From Agarivorans sp. Toyoura001 (GTDB taxonomy: Bacteria; Pseudomonadota; Gammaproteobacteria; Enterobacterales; Celerinatantimonadaceae): 64,000 bases of DNA. A program made the translations under genes and the position numbers. A model generated the notes under the pieces. The model searched no databases. It was not told where the DNA came from and worked only from the letters and a program-made list of their open reading frames with translations. Shown in pieces: positions 46,062 to 54,627 of the stretch; the stretch's first letter is position 1; every line of letters begins with the position of its first letter. Location: the NCBI RefSeq assembly GCF_005405585.1, contig NZ_BJEQ01000012.1, positions 62,001 through 126,000 of the forward strand, written 5' to 3'.

Positions 46062-46508
46062 ATGTTAAAGGTGTATCAAACCCTCCATCACTACCACGGC
46101 CCGGTGCATCACCAGGTGGTATTGAGTTACGAGCTGCGCAAAAAAGCCCGCATCAAGGCGCAAACCGAGGATAAGCAAGACATAGGCTTTTTCTTGGAGC
46201 GTGGCCAAGTGCTGCAAAATGGACAGTTTTTAGAAGCTGAAAATGGCGAAGTGGTGGAGATTAAAAGTGCCGACGAGCTGGTGACTACCGCCTACAGCGA
46301 CAACCCATTAATGTTTGCCAAGGTCTGTTACCACTTAGGCAACCGCCATACGCCGCTACAAGTAGGCAAAGGTTGGGTGCGCTTTCAACCCGACCACGTA
46401 TTGCAAGACTTGGTTGAGCTATATGGTTTGCGAGTGGAGCAGCATCAAGGCCCCTTTGACCCAGAAACAGGCGCTTACCATAGCCACTTGCCGGCGCACA
46501 GCCACTAA
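46062..46508 (+). CDS. ureE: urease nickel metallochaperone UreE
   Basis: This 148-residue protein has the UreE N-terminal peptide-binding domain and a C-terminal metal-binding domain with FAKVCYHLGNRH (the nickel histidine). The tail GAYHSHLPAHSH is a short histidine-rich end, less rich than in Klebsiella. It donates nickel for the urease centre. Its stop shares one base with the ureF start (TAATG). Confidence 0.95.
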   Translation: MLKVYQTLHHYHGPVHHQVVLSYELRKKARIKAQTEDKQDIGFFLERGQVLQNGQFLEAENGEVVEIKSADELVTTAYSDNPLMFAKVCYHLGNRHTPLQVGKGWVRFQPDHVLQDLVELYGLRVEQHQGPFDPETGAYHSHLPAHSH

Positions 46509-47176
46509 TGTCTAGCATGGCGCAACTGCAACTCATGCGTTTGGTTAGCCCAAGCTTGCCAGTGGGGGGCTTTGCCTATTCGCAAGGTTTGGAATACGCC
46601 ATAGAAAACGGCTGGGTGAATAACCCAGAGCAACTGGCAGCGTGGATAAGTGGTTGTTTAAACGCGGGCTTGGCTTGTTTAGACATCCCTATGTTAGCGG
46701 CGCTGTATAAAGCGTGCGCAGACAAAGATTTTGCCCAATTTGAAAGCGTAAACCTAGAGCTAATCGCCAGTCGCGAAACGCTTGAGCTGGAGCTAGAAGA
46801 TGTGCAAATGGGCAACGCATTGCGCACCTTATTAAGCCAACTCGATGAGAGCATCACTGCGCATTTAAGCGATAAACCCATGAGCTGGACCAGTATGTTT
46901 GCCTTGGCCGGTGTTCATTGGCAAGTTGAGCTAGATGAACTGGCCGACGGCTATCTATGGACCTGGCTAGAAAACCAACTGGCCGTGGCAGGTAAAACGC
47001 TGCCCTTGGGACAAACCGCCTGCCAAAAGCTATTGAGCGAATTACTGCCCTTACTGCCACCAGCACGAGAAGCAGGGCTAGCCTTACCTTTTAACCAAAT
47101 TAGCGGGTCGCTGCCAGCATTAAGCTTGGCCAGCGCCTTACACGAAACCCAGTATTGTCGGCTGTTCCGCTCTTAA
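46508..47176 (+). CDS. ureF: urease accessory protein UreF
   Basis: This 222-residue helical protein has the UreF pattern LMRLVSPSLPVGGFAYSQGLEYAIENGWV at its start, then LELEDVQMGNALRTLL and a C-terminal LPALSLASALHETQYCRLFRS. It forms the UreD-UreF-UreG complex and controls the GTPase of UreG. It starts inside the stop codon of ureE. A region of 27 bases with AGAGGAATAAC separates it from ureG. Confidence 0.95.
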   Translation: MSSMAQLQLMRLVSPSLPVGGFAYSQGLEYAIENGWVNNPEQLAAWISGCLNAGLACLDIPMLAALYKACADKDFAQFESVNLELIASRETLELELEDVQMGNALRTLLSQLDESITAHLSDKPMSWTSMFALAGVHWQVELDELADGYLWTWLENQLAVAGKTLPLGQTACQKLLSELLPLLPPAREAGLALPFNQISGSLPALSLASALHETQYCRLFRS

Positions 47177-47203
47177 GCGCTGCCACAAATAAGAGGAATA
47201 ACA

Positions 47204-47839
47204 ATGAGTATTAAACAAACCTTACGCGTAGGTGTTGGCGGCCCAGTAGGCTCTGGCAAAACAGCATTACTCACCGCTTTATGTCGTGAACTAAAAGATC
47301 GTTTCAACTTAGCGGTAGTGACTAACGATATCTACACCAAAGAAGACGCCCAGTTTTTGTTACGTAACGATGCCCTAGCAGAAGATCGTATTTTGGGTGT
47401 AGAAACTGGCGGCTGCCCACATACTGCTATTCGCGAAGACGCTTCAATGAACTTAGCAGCAATTGCCGAGCTTAACCGTCGCCACAAAGGCCTCGATTTG
47501 GTCTTAGTAGAAAGCGGCGGCGACAACCTAAGTGCCACTTTTAGTCCTGAGTTAAGTGACCTCACACTATACGTGATTGATGTAAGCGCTGGTGACAAAA
47601 TTCCCCGCAAAGGCGGCCCAGGCATCACTAAGTCAGACTTATTAATCATCAATAAAACTGACTTAGCACCGCATGTAGGTGCCTCGCTTGAAGTGATGGA
47701 TCGCGATGCGAAAAAGATGCGCGGCGAGCGCCCGTTTGTATTCAGTAACCTAAAAACCAATAAAGGTTTACAAGACATCATCACCTTTATTATTGAGCAA
47801 GGCATGCTGGAAGAAACCAGCCCAGCCGCTGCTAACTAA
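47204..47839 (+). CDS. ureG: urease accessory GTPase UreG
   Basis: This 211-residue SIMIBI GTPase shows P-loop [14 protein letters not shown] (residues 10-23), the metal motif [13 protein letters not shown] with Cys-Pro-His, VLVESGGDN and the base motif [10 protein letters not shown]. It binds and delivers nickel in the urease activation complex. It is the last core gene of the operon. Confidence 0.98.
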   Translation: MSIKQTLRVGVGGPVGSGKTALLTALCRELKDRFNLAVVTNDIYTKEDAQFLLRNDALAEDRILGVETGGCPHTAIREDASMNLAAIAELNRRHKGLDLVLVESGGDNLSATFSPELSDLTLYVIDVSAGDKIPRKGGPGITKSDLLIINKTDLAPHVGASLEVMDRDAKKMRGERPFVFSNLKTNKGLQDIITFIIEQGMLEETSPAAAN

Positions 47840-47862
47840 ACTATTTTATAAGGATATCAAAC

Positions 47863-48426
47863 ATGAAAAAGCTACTTACTTTAGCCGCAGGCTTACTATT
47901 TTCGTTACCGAGTTTTGCTCACGAAGGTCACCACCACGGTTTGTCAGAAGGTTTATTACACCCCCTAACAGGCCTTGACCACCTTATCGCCTTAAGCCTA
48001 ATTGGTTTACTGGCTAGCCAAACCGGAAAGCTAAAACTTAGTCTTGCTCAAAGCGTATTTGCTTTAATACTAGCGGCAGTAGTGGCAAGCATGGGTTTTG
48101 TACCACCAATGCTAGAAACAGGCTTAGCCATTTCCTTGCTAGTAATGGCAGTGTTAGTGGCTAAAGTGCTACCACGCTCAACCGGTGTTGTAGGTTTAGT
48201 GGTATGTTTAGTGGCGGCTCTACACGGCGCAGCTCACGGTAACGAGGTACCCGCTGGCGCAGACATGAAATTGTTCTTCGCTGGTTTCATTGCCAGTTCA
48301 GTAGCGCTAATTTGTGCCGGATTCGCACTAGGTAAGGCAGCTCAACAATCTCAATATACGCAAAAAATCACTCGCACCATTGCAGGCCTAGCAGGTGCGT
48401 TTGGCATTAGTGCCTTAGTCGCTTAA
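47863..48426 (+). CDS. ureJ: HupE/UreJ-family nickel permease
   Basis: This 187-residue membrane protein has a signal-like first segment (to SFA), the metal motif HEGHHHGLSEGLLHPLTGLDHL and six further hydrophobic segments with ALHGAAHGNE. HupE/UreJ proteins are secondary nickel or cobalt importers. Its place directly after ureG (23 bases) implies nickel supply for urease. Confidence 0.9.
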   Translation: MKKLLTLAAGLLFSLPSFAHEGHHHGLSEGLLHPLTGLDHLIALSLIGLLASQTGKLKLSLAQSVFALILAAVVASMGFVPPMLETGLAISLLVMAVLVAKVLPRSTGVVGLVVCLVAALHGAAHGNEVPAGADMKLFFAGFIASSVALICAGFALGKAAQQSQYTQKITRTIAGLAGAFGISALVA

Positions 48427-48443
48427 TTCTTACGTAATGATAC

Positions 48444-48468
48444 GCCGCTGGCGCATAGCAACAGCGGC
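48444..48468 (+). terminator. hairpin after the urease operon
   Basis: GCCGCTG (48444-48450) and CAGCGGC (48462-48468) form a 7-bp stem. No T run follows, so it may be a weak terminator or only an mRNA end structure. Confidence 0.45.
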
Positions 48469-48500
48469 GACAAACTTCACAGTTTGCGGCATAATGCCGC
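48467..48500 (+). promoter_or_regulatory. candidate menE promoter, possibly leaderless
   Basis: GCGACA (48467-48472) and CATAAT (48490-48495) are spaced by 17 bases. The start point would be near 48501-48502, i.e. at the menE ATG. The -10 element lies in the hairpin GCGGCATAATGCCGC (48486-48500). No Shine-Dalgarno sequence precedes the ATG. Confidence 0.4.
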
Positions 48501-48501
48501 T

Positions 48502-49908
48502 ATGAGCATCAATTCTTTGTCAACCCAGCCCCTGCAACAGCAAAGCCAGCTTAGGCCCAAGCACATTGCTCTAAGCATTGGTGAGCAGCATATTAGTTAT
48601 CAGCAGCTTTATGCCATGGTAAGTGCTACCGCTGAGCAATTGCGCATGCAAGGAATCAGCAAAGGTTCGCGAGTATGTTGTTTTGGCGAAGACCCACTGC
48701 GCATGCTGCTATTACAACTCGCCAGTTTGCAGCTAGCTTATGTTTTTTGCCCGCTCAATCACCATAACCCGCTCAGCCAATTACAAGCCTTAAGCGAAAC
48801 CGTAGATAGTCAGTTTTATTGGAGCGATTTAGATCTCTGTTTAACAACACCCAAGCGCGTAGAGTTTAACCCCCATCAAGCACAAAGCTTTAACGCCGAA
48901 GCAGAACTCGATAGCGAGTTACCGCAAAGCATGGTATTTACCTCTGGCAGCAGCGGCCCACCAAAAGCAGTGGTGCATTGTTGGCGTAATCACTTCTTTA
49001 GCGCACTAGGCTCACAAGCCGTTGTTCCATTAGATGAAAACGGCCAATGGTTGCTGTCTTTACCGCTGTATCATATTGGCGGCCAAGCCATTGTATGGCG
49101 CTGTATTTTAGCCGGTGCACGGATTGTAGTGGCACAGAACAAAGGTCGCGTTTTCCCCGACTTGCTAGCAAGCCAAACCACCCATGTATCGCTGGTGCCC
49201 ACTCAACTGTACCGTTTGCTCACACAAGCCAAATTTTGGGCAAGCGCGCTTAGCCTAAAACACATTTTGATTGGCGGCGCAGCGTGTAACGATAGCTTAT
49301 TAGAAGAAGCCATTAGTCGCGGTTTTCAGGTTTATAGTTCCTATGGCAGTAGCGAAATGAGCTCACAAATTGCTACTCGCCACCACCGCCTAGGGCAAGC
49401 AACTTACCAATTGCTGCCGCACCGGCGCGCTAAGATTCATCAGGGTGAAATCTATTTACGCGGAAAAACCTTATTTTTAGGCTACTGGAAAAATGGCGAC
49501 ATAATACGCGCTTGCGACCCCGATGGTTGGTTTAACAGCGGTGATTTAGGCCGTATTGAAGGCGCGCAGCTGTTTACCTTAGGCCGCAGCAACAATATGT
49601 TTATTTGCGCAGGCGAAAACATTCAGCCAGAAGAAATTGAATTGGCCTTGTTACAGCACCCACAGATCAACCAAGCGATAGTTGTACCGCAGCAAAACAG
49701 CGAATATGGTCAACGACCGGTGGCGTTTATTAGTAGCGAACAGGACGTTAACCCACAGCAGTTAAATAAGTTTTTACGCCAGCAGCTAGCGGCAATCAAA
49801 CTGCCGATTGCCTATTTTGATTTACCCGAGCAAAACTCACTAAAGCCATCGCGAAGTGAGCTAAGCACAGTAGCTAATCACAAATCGAGCTGTTGCGACC
49901 AATGTTGA
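48502..49908 (+). CDS. menE: o-succinylbenzoate-CoA ligase
   Basis: This 468-residue adenylate-forming enzyme fits MenE of menaquinone synthesis. The P-loop-like FTSGSSGPPKAVVH, the A5 motif YSSYGSSEMSS, GWFNSGDLGRIEG and the A10-like SLKPSRSEL at the end, with the catalytic lysine, are visible. menC is at the left edge, 48 kb away, so the usual men cluster is divided here. The ATG is preferred to an in-frame TTG 18 bases upstream, yet neither has a ribosome binding site. Confidence 0.82.
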   Translation: MSINSLSTQPLQQQSQLRPKHIALSIGEQHISYQQLYAMVSATAEQLRMQGISKGSRVCCFGEDPLRMLLLQLASLQLAYVFCPLNHHNPLSQLQALSETVDSQFYWSDLDLCLTTPKRVEFNPHQAQSFNAEAELDSELPQSMVFTSGSSGPPKAVVHCWRNHFFSALGSQAVVPLDENGQWLLSLPLYHIGGQAIVWRCILAGARIVVAQNKGRVFPDLLASQTTHVSLVPTQLYRLLTQAKFWASALSLKHILIGGAACNDSLLEEAISRGFQVYSSYGSSEMSSQIATRHHRLGQATYQLLPHRRAKIHQGEIYLRGKTLFLGYWKNGDIIRACDPDGWFNSGDLGRIEGAQLFTLGRSNNMFICAGENIQPEEIELALLQHPQINQAIVVPQQNSEYGQRPVAFISSEQDVNPQQLNKFLRQQLAAIKLPIAYFDLPEQNSLKPSRSELSTVANHKSSCCDQC

Positions 49909-50087
49909 AATTCAGAAATGTTAATCCAAGACTGTTGATAGGCGTGTTGTAAGGCACAATGTTGCTGCTCTTTTAAGTTTTGGTGGGAATCAGGAACAAA
50001 GCAGCATGCCCCTTTAAAGAATTGTTCTCTTTCTGCCAAGTAACGGCCTAGCAAACCGGTTTTTGCAAAATCTTGTTCTCTTCTCAT
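49878..50087 (-). CDS. small hypothetical protein
   Basis: ATG 50087 is preceded by AAGGAG at five-base spacing, a strong ribosome site. The 69-residue product is soluble, with two adjacent cysteines (KGACCFVPD) and a third further on. I do not recognise a family; a weak likeness to ribosome-modulation-factor-type small basic proteins is not good enough for a name. Its 3' end overlaps the convergent menE by 31 bases. Confidence 0.5.
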   Translation of the reverse strand: MRREQDFAKTGLLGRYLAEREQFFKGACCFVPDSHQNLKEQQHCALQHAYQQSWINISEFQHWSQQLDL

Positions 50088-50329
50088 AAGCACTCCTTAC
50101 GACTATTAATAGCTAGCGCTCAAGGGTGGCAAGCCAAACAAAATGCCACCACTTACCTTACATTTAGCACGCATTTTCGCCCTCAACAAGTACTATTTAT
50201 CTGCAAATATCCAAACAAGCTAGGCTGTCACGATAAATGCGCAGTGGTGCCGATAAAAGCAGCAGCGGTTTTGTTTACCTTATTGATAAGCCTCTTTAAA
50301 ATGCCCAGCAAATAATAAATGAGGTGACT

Positions 50330-50713
50330 ATGAAAATTGCAGTAATTGGCGTGAGCCTACTGAGTGTGGTGGCGTTATCTAGCCAAGCAAACCCTGAAGT
50401 GGGTGTAATGGTAGGTAGCGACAATGGCTTAAGTGCCCAATTTGATGACATTCGCGTAAATCTAGGGTTTAGCGAATTTTCGCTAAGTGGCGACAAAATC
50501 ATTGGCTTTCCCGACCAAGAACACTTTTATTATGGTTTTGGCGGTAAGTGGAGTGACCACCATCATAACAAGCTGGGTGCTCGAGCAGTATTTGGCGCGC
50601 ATACTGTGGTTGAGCAATTTCGCTTTTTTGCCGAAATTCAGCCGATTGTGTACGTGATTGACGACTTAGAAGTAAAACTTGAGGCTAGCGCAGGGGTTCG
50701 TTACCTGTTCTAA
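50330..50713 (+). CDS. small exported beta-rich protein, outer-membrane type
   Basis: ATG 50330 follows GAGG by five bases, giving 127 residues. A signal peptide (residues 1-20, to SSQA) is followed by alternating strands and a final AGVRYLF; a C-terminal Phe is typical of outer-membrane beta-barrels. The chain may be too short for a full barrel of eight strands. HHHN in a loop could bind metal. Its function is unknown. Confidence 0.65.
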   Translation: MKIAVIGVSLLSVVALSSQANPEVGVMVGSDNGLSAQFDDIRVNLGFSEFSLSGDKIIGFPDQEHFYYGFGGKWSDHHHNKLGARAVFGAHTVVEQFRFFAEIQPIVYVIDDLEVKLEASAGVRYLF

Positions 50714-50775
50714 AACCGCTCGCTTCGCCATTATCTGCTAGCCTTATAGAAGAACTGCAATCATGGCGAAGGCGA

Positions 50776-51627
50776 ATGCAAGAACCGGATATTGATTTGC
50801 TCAACCGGTTTGTTAATGCCTACGAGCAACGTCACCATTACCCAGAAACGAGTAGCCCCAGCAGCCGTAAAAAAGTGTTTGCCGCCCTTGAGCAATCGCT
50901 AAGCTGCAAACTATTTGATGGTGATTACTCAAACCTTAACTCACAAGGTCAGCTGCTCTACCAACGCGCTAAACAACTGCAACTGCAGTTAGATAATTTC
51001 TTGCAAAGCCCATTAGAAAAACCTCAGCCACAGCAAATCATTATTGGTTTAGATGAGTTTGTACCAAGCCAAAGCTTACTGCATTACTACCCACGCTTTA
51101 TTAGCGAACTGCCACTGCAACAACTCAAGTTAGTGCAACTCAGTAGCGCTCAATTACAGCAACAACTCTGTGCCGGTGAAATAGACATCGCCTTGCGTGT
51201 TGCTCAGCAACAAAAGCCGCCAAAAACCCACTCGCGCCGTTACTGTAACCTTAATCTGGCTTTGGCGTGTGCTGCGCGCCATAGCCTGAGTAAACATCAG
51301 CAACTCTGCGCCGAACAACTGCAGCGCCATCGTCAGCTTTGTTTAAATCACCTTCCTGTCGAGCTACAGCTTAATCGGGTAAATTGCTGGCAACTGGCCC
51401 ACCGAGAAATGCTGCATGATTTATTAGTTTTGGGTATGGGATGGGCTTTTGCGCCACGCCATTGGCTGGAGTCCAGCTTTAGAAACGGGAGCTTGATTGA
51501 GCTGCACTTAAGCAATTACTTTTCCCCCACAAAATTAGAAATAGAAATACTGTGGCTAAATAGCCAGCACGATAGCCAAGTCGCCCAATGCTTAAATTTA
51601 TTAGGTTTGAGTGCTTATGATGGATGA
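50776..51627 (+). CDS. divergent LysR-type regulator
   Basis: This 283-residue protein has the size and plan of a LysR regulator. The N-terminal region shows KKVFAALEQSLSCKLFDGD and LNSQGQLLYQRAKQLQLQ, which match the second helix, wing and linker helix of the family. The first helices are poorly conserved. The rest looks like an effector domain (IIIGLDEF, IDIALRVAQQ, LLVLGMGWAFAPRH). It overlaps the next gene, a second regulator of the same kind. The target is unknown. Confidence 0.65.
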   Translation: MQEPDIDLLNRFVNAYEQRHHYPETSSPSSRKKVFAALEQSLSCKLFDGDYSNLNSQGQLLYQRAKQLQLQLDNFLQSPLEKPQPQQIIIGLDEFVPSQSLLHYYPRFISELPLQQLKLVQLSSAQLQQQLCAGEIDIALRVAQQQKPPKTHSRRYCNLNLALACAARHSLSKHQQLCAEQLQRHRQLCLNHLPVELQLNRVNCWQLAHREMLHDLLVLGMGWAFAPRHWLESSFRNGSLIELHLSNYFSPTKLEIEILWLNSQHDSQVAQCLNLLGLSAYDG

Positions 51628-52408
51628 GAATACTAAGCAACAAGCACTTGCCGCTTTTATATGCCTGGCCAAACATGCCGACTTAGCCAGATGCGCTGCG
51701 CAGCAACAATGCTCGCCTCAGCAAATACTGACACGGATAGATGCACTTCAGCAGCAGCTAAATTGCACACTGTTTAGCCAGCATAATCCGGCCTATCAAC
51801 TGAGTAGTGCTGGCCTCGCGTTGGTGGAGCAGGCAGAGCTTATTGTAAGCCGCTATCAGGAACTACAACGGCACTGCCGTCATCTTCAACTCGGCAAAAG
51901 CTTAAGCTTAAGTATTAGCTTTCAAGCCTGGTTTCCTAGCCCATGGCTCACGTTGTTGGCCAACCAACTACAACGCTTTGATCCTTTGCTAGAGTTGCAC
52001 TTTAGCTGTACTTCTCAGCAGCCGGTTCACTTTAGTTTCTCTGCCAGCTCGTCAAAGCAGCAGGTAGACACGCTTAAGTGGAAACCCGCGAGCTTAATCA
52101 AGGTGGCTCATCCTAAGTTGGTAAACCATCAGCAACGGTTCGACGGGCATCTCAAGCTATTTGACGTGCGTGAAGCCGAACAGAACAACCTGTTTAATGG
52201 TGAGACTTTACTGCTAGATGCCCTAGAAGCGGGCTTAGGCTGGGCAATCCTGCCACAAATTAGTGTTGAGTCTCGCCTAGCTGAAGGAATACTTAAAGCC
52301 TGGCCAGAGCCTAGTGGTGAGTTACCTACCTATTTACACCTCGCTCAGCGGTGCCCTGACGATATCAGCGCTTGGCTCAAGCAACAGCAGGCTGAGTTTT
52401 GTGACTAG
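51617..52408 (+). CDS. second divergent LysR-type regulator
   Basis: The frame begins ATGATGG at 51617/51620, inside the end of the preceding regulator, giving about 263 residues. LARCAAQQQCSPQQILTRIDALQQQLNCTLFSQ and LSSAGLALVEQAELIVSRYQE match the LysR DNA-binding layout, although weakly. The C-terminal part has LDALEAGLGWAILPQISVE, as in effector domains. Overlapping genes for two related regulators suggest a duplication and possibly a heteromer. Confidence 0.65.
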   Translation: MMDENTKQQALAAFICLAKHADLARCAAQQQCSPQQILTRIDALQQQLNCTLFSQHNPAYQLSSAGLALVEQAELIVSRYQELQRHCRHLQLGKSLSLSISFQAWFPSPWLTLLANQLQRFDPLLELHFSCTSQQPVHFSFSASSSKQQVDTLKWKPASLIKVAHPKLVNHQQRFDGHLKLFDVREAEQNNLFNGETLLLDALEAGLGWAILPQISVESRLAEGILKAWPEPSGELPTYLHLAQRCPDDISAWLKQQQAEFCD

Positions 52409-52462
52409 GCTATTTAGGCAGGTTATACTCGGCGTTCATTATTGCCACTGACAAATCGTTAA

Positions 52463-53086
52463 ATGAGTCGAGCCCGCTGTCAGCGTTGTTTGCGCCCGCA
52501 AACTCACTGCTTATGTAAGCACATTAATCCATGTGAGCATCACCACTCGGTGATTATTTTGCAGCACCCTAGTGAGCAAAAACACGCCAAAGGCACCGCT
52601 CAACTGGCTTGTTTGGCACTGAATAAAGCGCAGATTTTGGTGGGAGAAACGCCACTTGATTTTGCCATGCTTAAACAGCAAGTGTTAGCCCACCCAGAGC
52701 GATTTTATTTGATTTACCCCAGTTCACAAAGCCGAGCTATTGAAGAGGTGTTTTCCTCAATAAAAACTCAAGAGCCGCCCCTCAACGATCCACCATGCCC
52801 ACCTAGCCTCATTTTTTTAGATGGCACTTGGCGAAAAGCTAAGCGGCTTTGGCACCTCAATCCATGGTTACACAATTTAGATCAATTTCACTTTACCAGC
52901 GCACCAAGCGGGCAATATAAAATACGGAAAACATCGGTAGATAAAGGCCTTTCAACTATTGAAGCTATCGGATATTCACTTGAGCAGATAGAAATGTTTG
53001 ACCCTACTCCCTTAGTGGGTATACTACGCGCCCTTGCTAACCAGCAACTTTCCGCAATGCCTGAAAAAGTGAAACATCGCTATTGA
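52463..53086 (+). CDS. tapT: DTW-domain tRNA aminocarboxypropyltransferase
   Basis: This 207-residue protein has an N-terminal cysteine cluster CQRCLRPQTHCLC (zinc-like), then the DTW-family patterns ILQHPSEQKHAKGTA and FLDGTWRKAKRL. E. coli TapT (YfiP), of this family, puts the acp group on tRNA uridine 47 using S-adenosylmethionine. Closeness to TapT or the TuaA branch cannot be fixed by eye. It stands alone between the regulators and torE. Confidence 0.82.
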   Translation: MSRARCQRCLRPQTHCLCKHINPCEHHHSVIILQHPSEQKHAKGTAQLACLALNKAQILVGETPLDFAMLKQQVLAHPERFYLIYPSSQSRAIEEVFSSIKTQEPPLNDPPCPPSLIFLDGTWRKAKRLWHLNPWLHNLDQFHFTSAPSGQYKIRKTSVDKGLSTIEAIGYSLEQIEMFDPTPLVGILRALANQQLSAMPEKVKHRY

Positions 53087-53202
53087 TGTGTTGTTGATCC
53101 TTGCCACAGGTTAGCTCAAAGATCTAAGCACAAACTGGTCAAAATTAAGTAACAAGACTAAGTTAAATTGTATGCATAACATAAATGTAGGAGTGCATTT
53201 GC

Positions 53203-53373
53203 ATGTCTAGTAACAATGTCGTGGATGACAAACCCAGTAAGTCTGACGAGTGGAAAGTATTCCTGTTTATCGCAGTTATTCTGTTTCCTATTTTGGCCGT
53301 AGCTTTTGTCGGTGGTTATGGCTTTATCGTTTGGATGCTGCAAATACTTACCGGTCCCCCAGGACACGGCTAA
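53203..53373 (+). CDS. torE: TorE/NapE-type small membrane protein
   Basis: This 56-residue protein has a charged N-terminus (KPSKSDEWKVF), one hydrophobic helix (about 20-46) and ends TGPPGHG. This form and its place ahead of torC match TorE of the Shewanella torECAD operon and the NapE family. Its role is not known exactly. TAGGAG lies about ten bases before the ATG. Confidence 0.88.
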   Translation: MSSNNVVDDKPSKSDEWKVFLFIAVILFPILAVAFVGGYGFIVWMLQILTGPPGHG

Positions 53374-53431
53374 TCGCCCTAAGAATACACTTTAGAAAAC
53401 GAACTAATTCGCAGTAATGTGAGATACCACG

Positions 53432-54613
53432 ATGAAAAATATGCTGAAGAAATTTTGGTTAATAGTGAGCAAACCAAGCGTCCATTTAAGCTTTGGTTTT
53501 TTGACTATTGGCGGCTTTGTTGCCGGTATTATTTTCTGGGGCGGTTTTAACACCGCTTTAGAGGCAACCAATACCGAAGAATTTTGCATTGGCTGTCATG
53601 AAATGGCCGACAATGTTTATGTAGAACTCCAAGACACCGTGCACTGGAAAAACAACTCTGGGGTACGCGCCACCTGTCCAGATTGTCACGTACCACATAA
53701 TTGGACTGACAAAATTGCCCGTAAAATGCAGGCTTCAAAAGAAGTGTACGGCAAGATTTTTGGCACCATTAGTACCCGTGAAAAATTCTTAGAAAAACGC
53801 GGCGAGCTGGCTCAACATGAGTGGGACAGGTTCACAGCTAATAACTCTTTAGAATGTAAGAATTGTCACGACTACAACAGCATGGACTTCGATTCAATGT
53901 CGGAACGTGCCCAAGTACAAATGAAAATGGCTGCCGAGCGCGACCAAAGCTGTATTGATTGCCATAAAGGCATTGCCCACCACCTGCCTGACAATATGAA
54001 CTCTGGTGAGGGCACCTTAGCTAAACTAGAAGAAATGGCCACCTCAGGGTACAAAAAGGGCGAAAGCTACTTTAGCGTGCGCCAATTGCCCTTGTTCACT
54101 AATTCTGAGTTAAACGAAGAAGCCGGCCAGTTAAACGCTGCCACTGAAGTGAAGATTCTAGAAGTTAAAGGTGATGCAATTAAAGTTGAGATTGATGCTT
54201 GGCGTAAAACTAAAGGTTTTGGCCGGGTATTGTTTGAAGACTTTGCCATGAACATTAACGATGGTTACCTGACCAAAGAAGTCGCGCAAGCCGAAGGCAG
54301 CATGACAAAGGGGGAAACCAAAGAAGACGATTTAACCGGTTTACCTTGGCAAAAAGTGTCAGTGGAATTGTGGATGCGTAACGGCTCCTTAACCGATTCT
54401 CGCGATACCTTATGGACCTTCGCCAAAACCACTTACGATAGCGCCTGTAGTGTTTGTCATACTCAACCCGCCGAAAACCACTTCGACACCAATACCTGGC
54501 CAGGTATGTTCAACGGCATGTTGTCGTTTGTGAATTTAGACGGCGATACTCAAGCGCTGGTATTAAAATACCTTCAAAAACATTCTTCAGATTTTTCTGA
54601 CGCTGGCCACTAA
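53432..54613 (+). CDS. torC: pentahaem c-type cytochrome TorC
   Basis: This 393-residue membrane-anchored protein passes electrons from menaquinol to TorA. After one N-terminal membrane segment (about 16-38) come four haem sites of NapC/NirT type, CIGCH, CPDCH, CKNCH and CIDCH, and a fifth, CSVCH, in the C-terminal domain. Five CxxCH motifs and length agree with TorC (390 in E. coli). Fifteen bases separate it from torA. Confidence 0.95.
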   Translation: MKNMLKKFWLIVSKPSVHLSFGFLTIGGFVAGIIFWGGFNTALEATNTEEFCIGCHEMADNVYVELQDTVHWKNNSGVRATCPDCHVPHNWTDKIARKMQASKEVYGKIFGTISTREKFLEKRGELAQHEWDRFTANNSLECKNCHDYNSMDFDSMSERAQVQMKMAAERDQSCIDCHKGIAHHLPDNMNSGEGTLAKLEEMATSGYKKGESYFSVRQLPLFTNSELNEEAGQLNAATEVKILEVKGDAIKVEIDAWRKTKGFGRVLFEDFAMNINDGYLTKEVAQAEGSMTKGETKEDDLTGLPWQKVSVELWMRNGSLTDSRDTLWTFAKTTYDSACSVCHTQPAENHFDTNTWPGMFNGMLSFVNLDGDTQALVLKYLQKHSSDFSDAGH

Positions 54614-54627
54614 TTAAGGAGATTAAC

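Noticed and set aside
42794-48426. Urease cluster as a horizontally acquired island
   Set aside because: No integrase, tRNA, direct repeats or clear change in base composition at its borders; it also shares control signals with urt.
49878-50087. Ribosome modulation factor gene
   Set aside because: Size and charge are similar but the family's conserved Tyr/Gly and GWREA residues are not found, so it was left unnamed.
50073-50315. Plus-strand frame of 80 codons between menE and the outer-membrane-type gene
   Set aside because: It has no ribosome site, overlaps the start of the better-supported minus-strand gene, and has low-complexity sequence unlike a real protein.
53087-53202. TorR boxes upstream of torE
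   Set aside because: No convincing repeat of the CTGTTCATAT type was found, so no operator was annotated.
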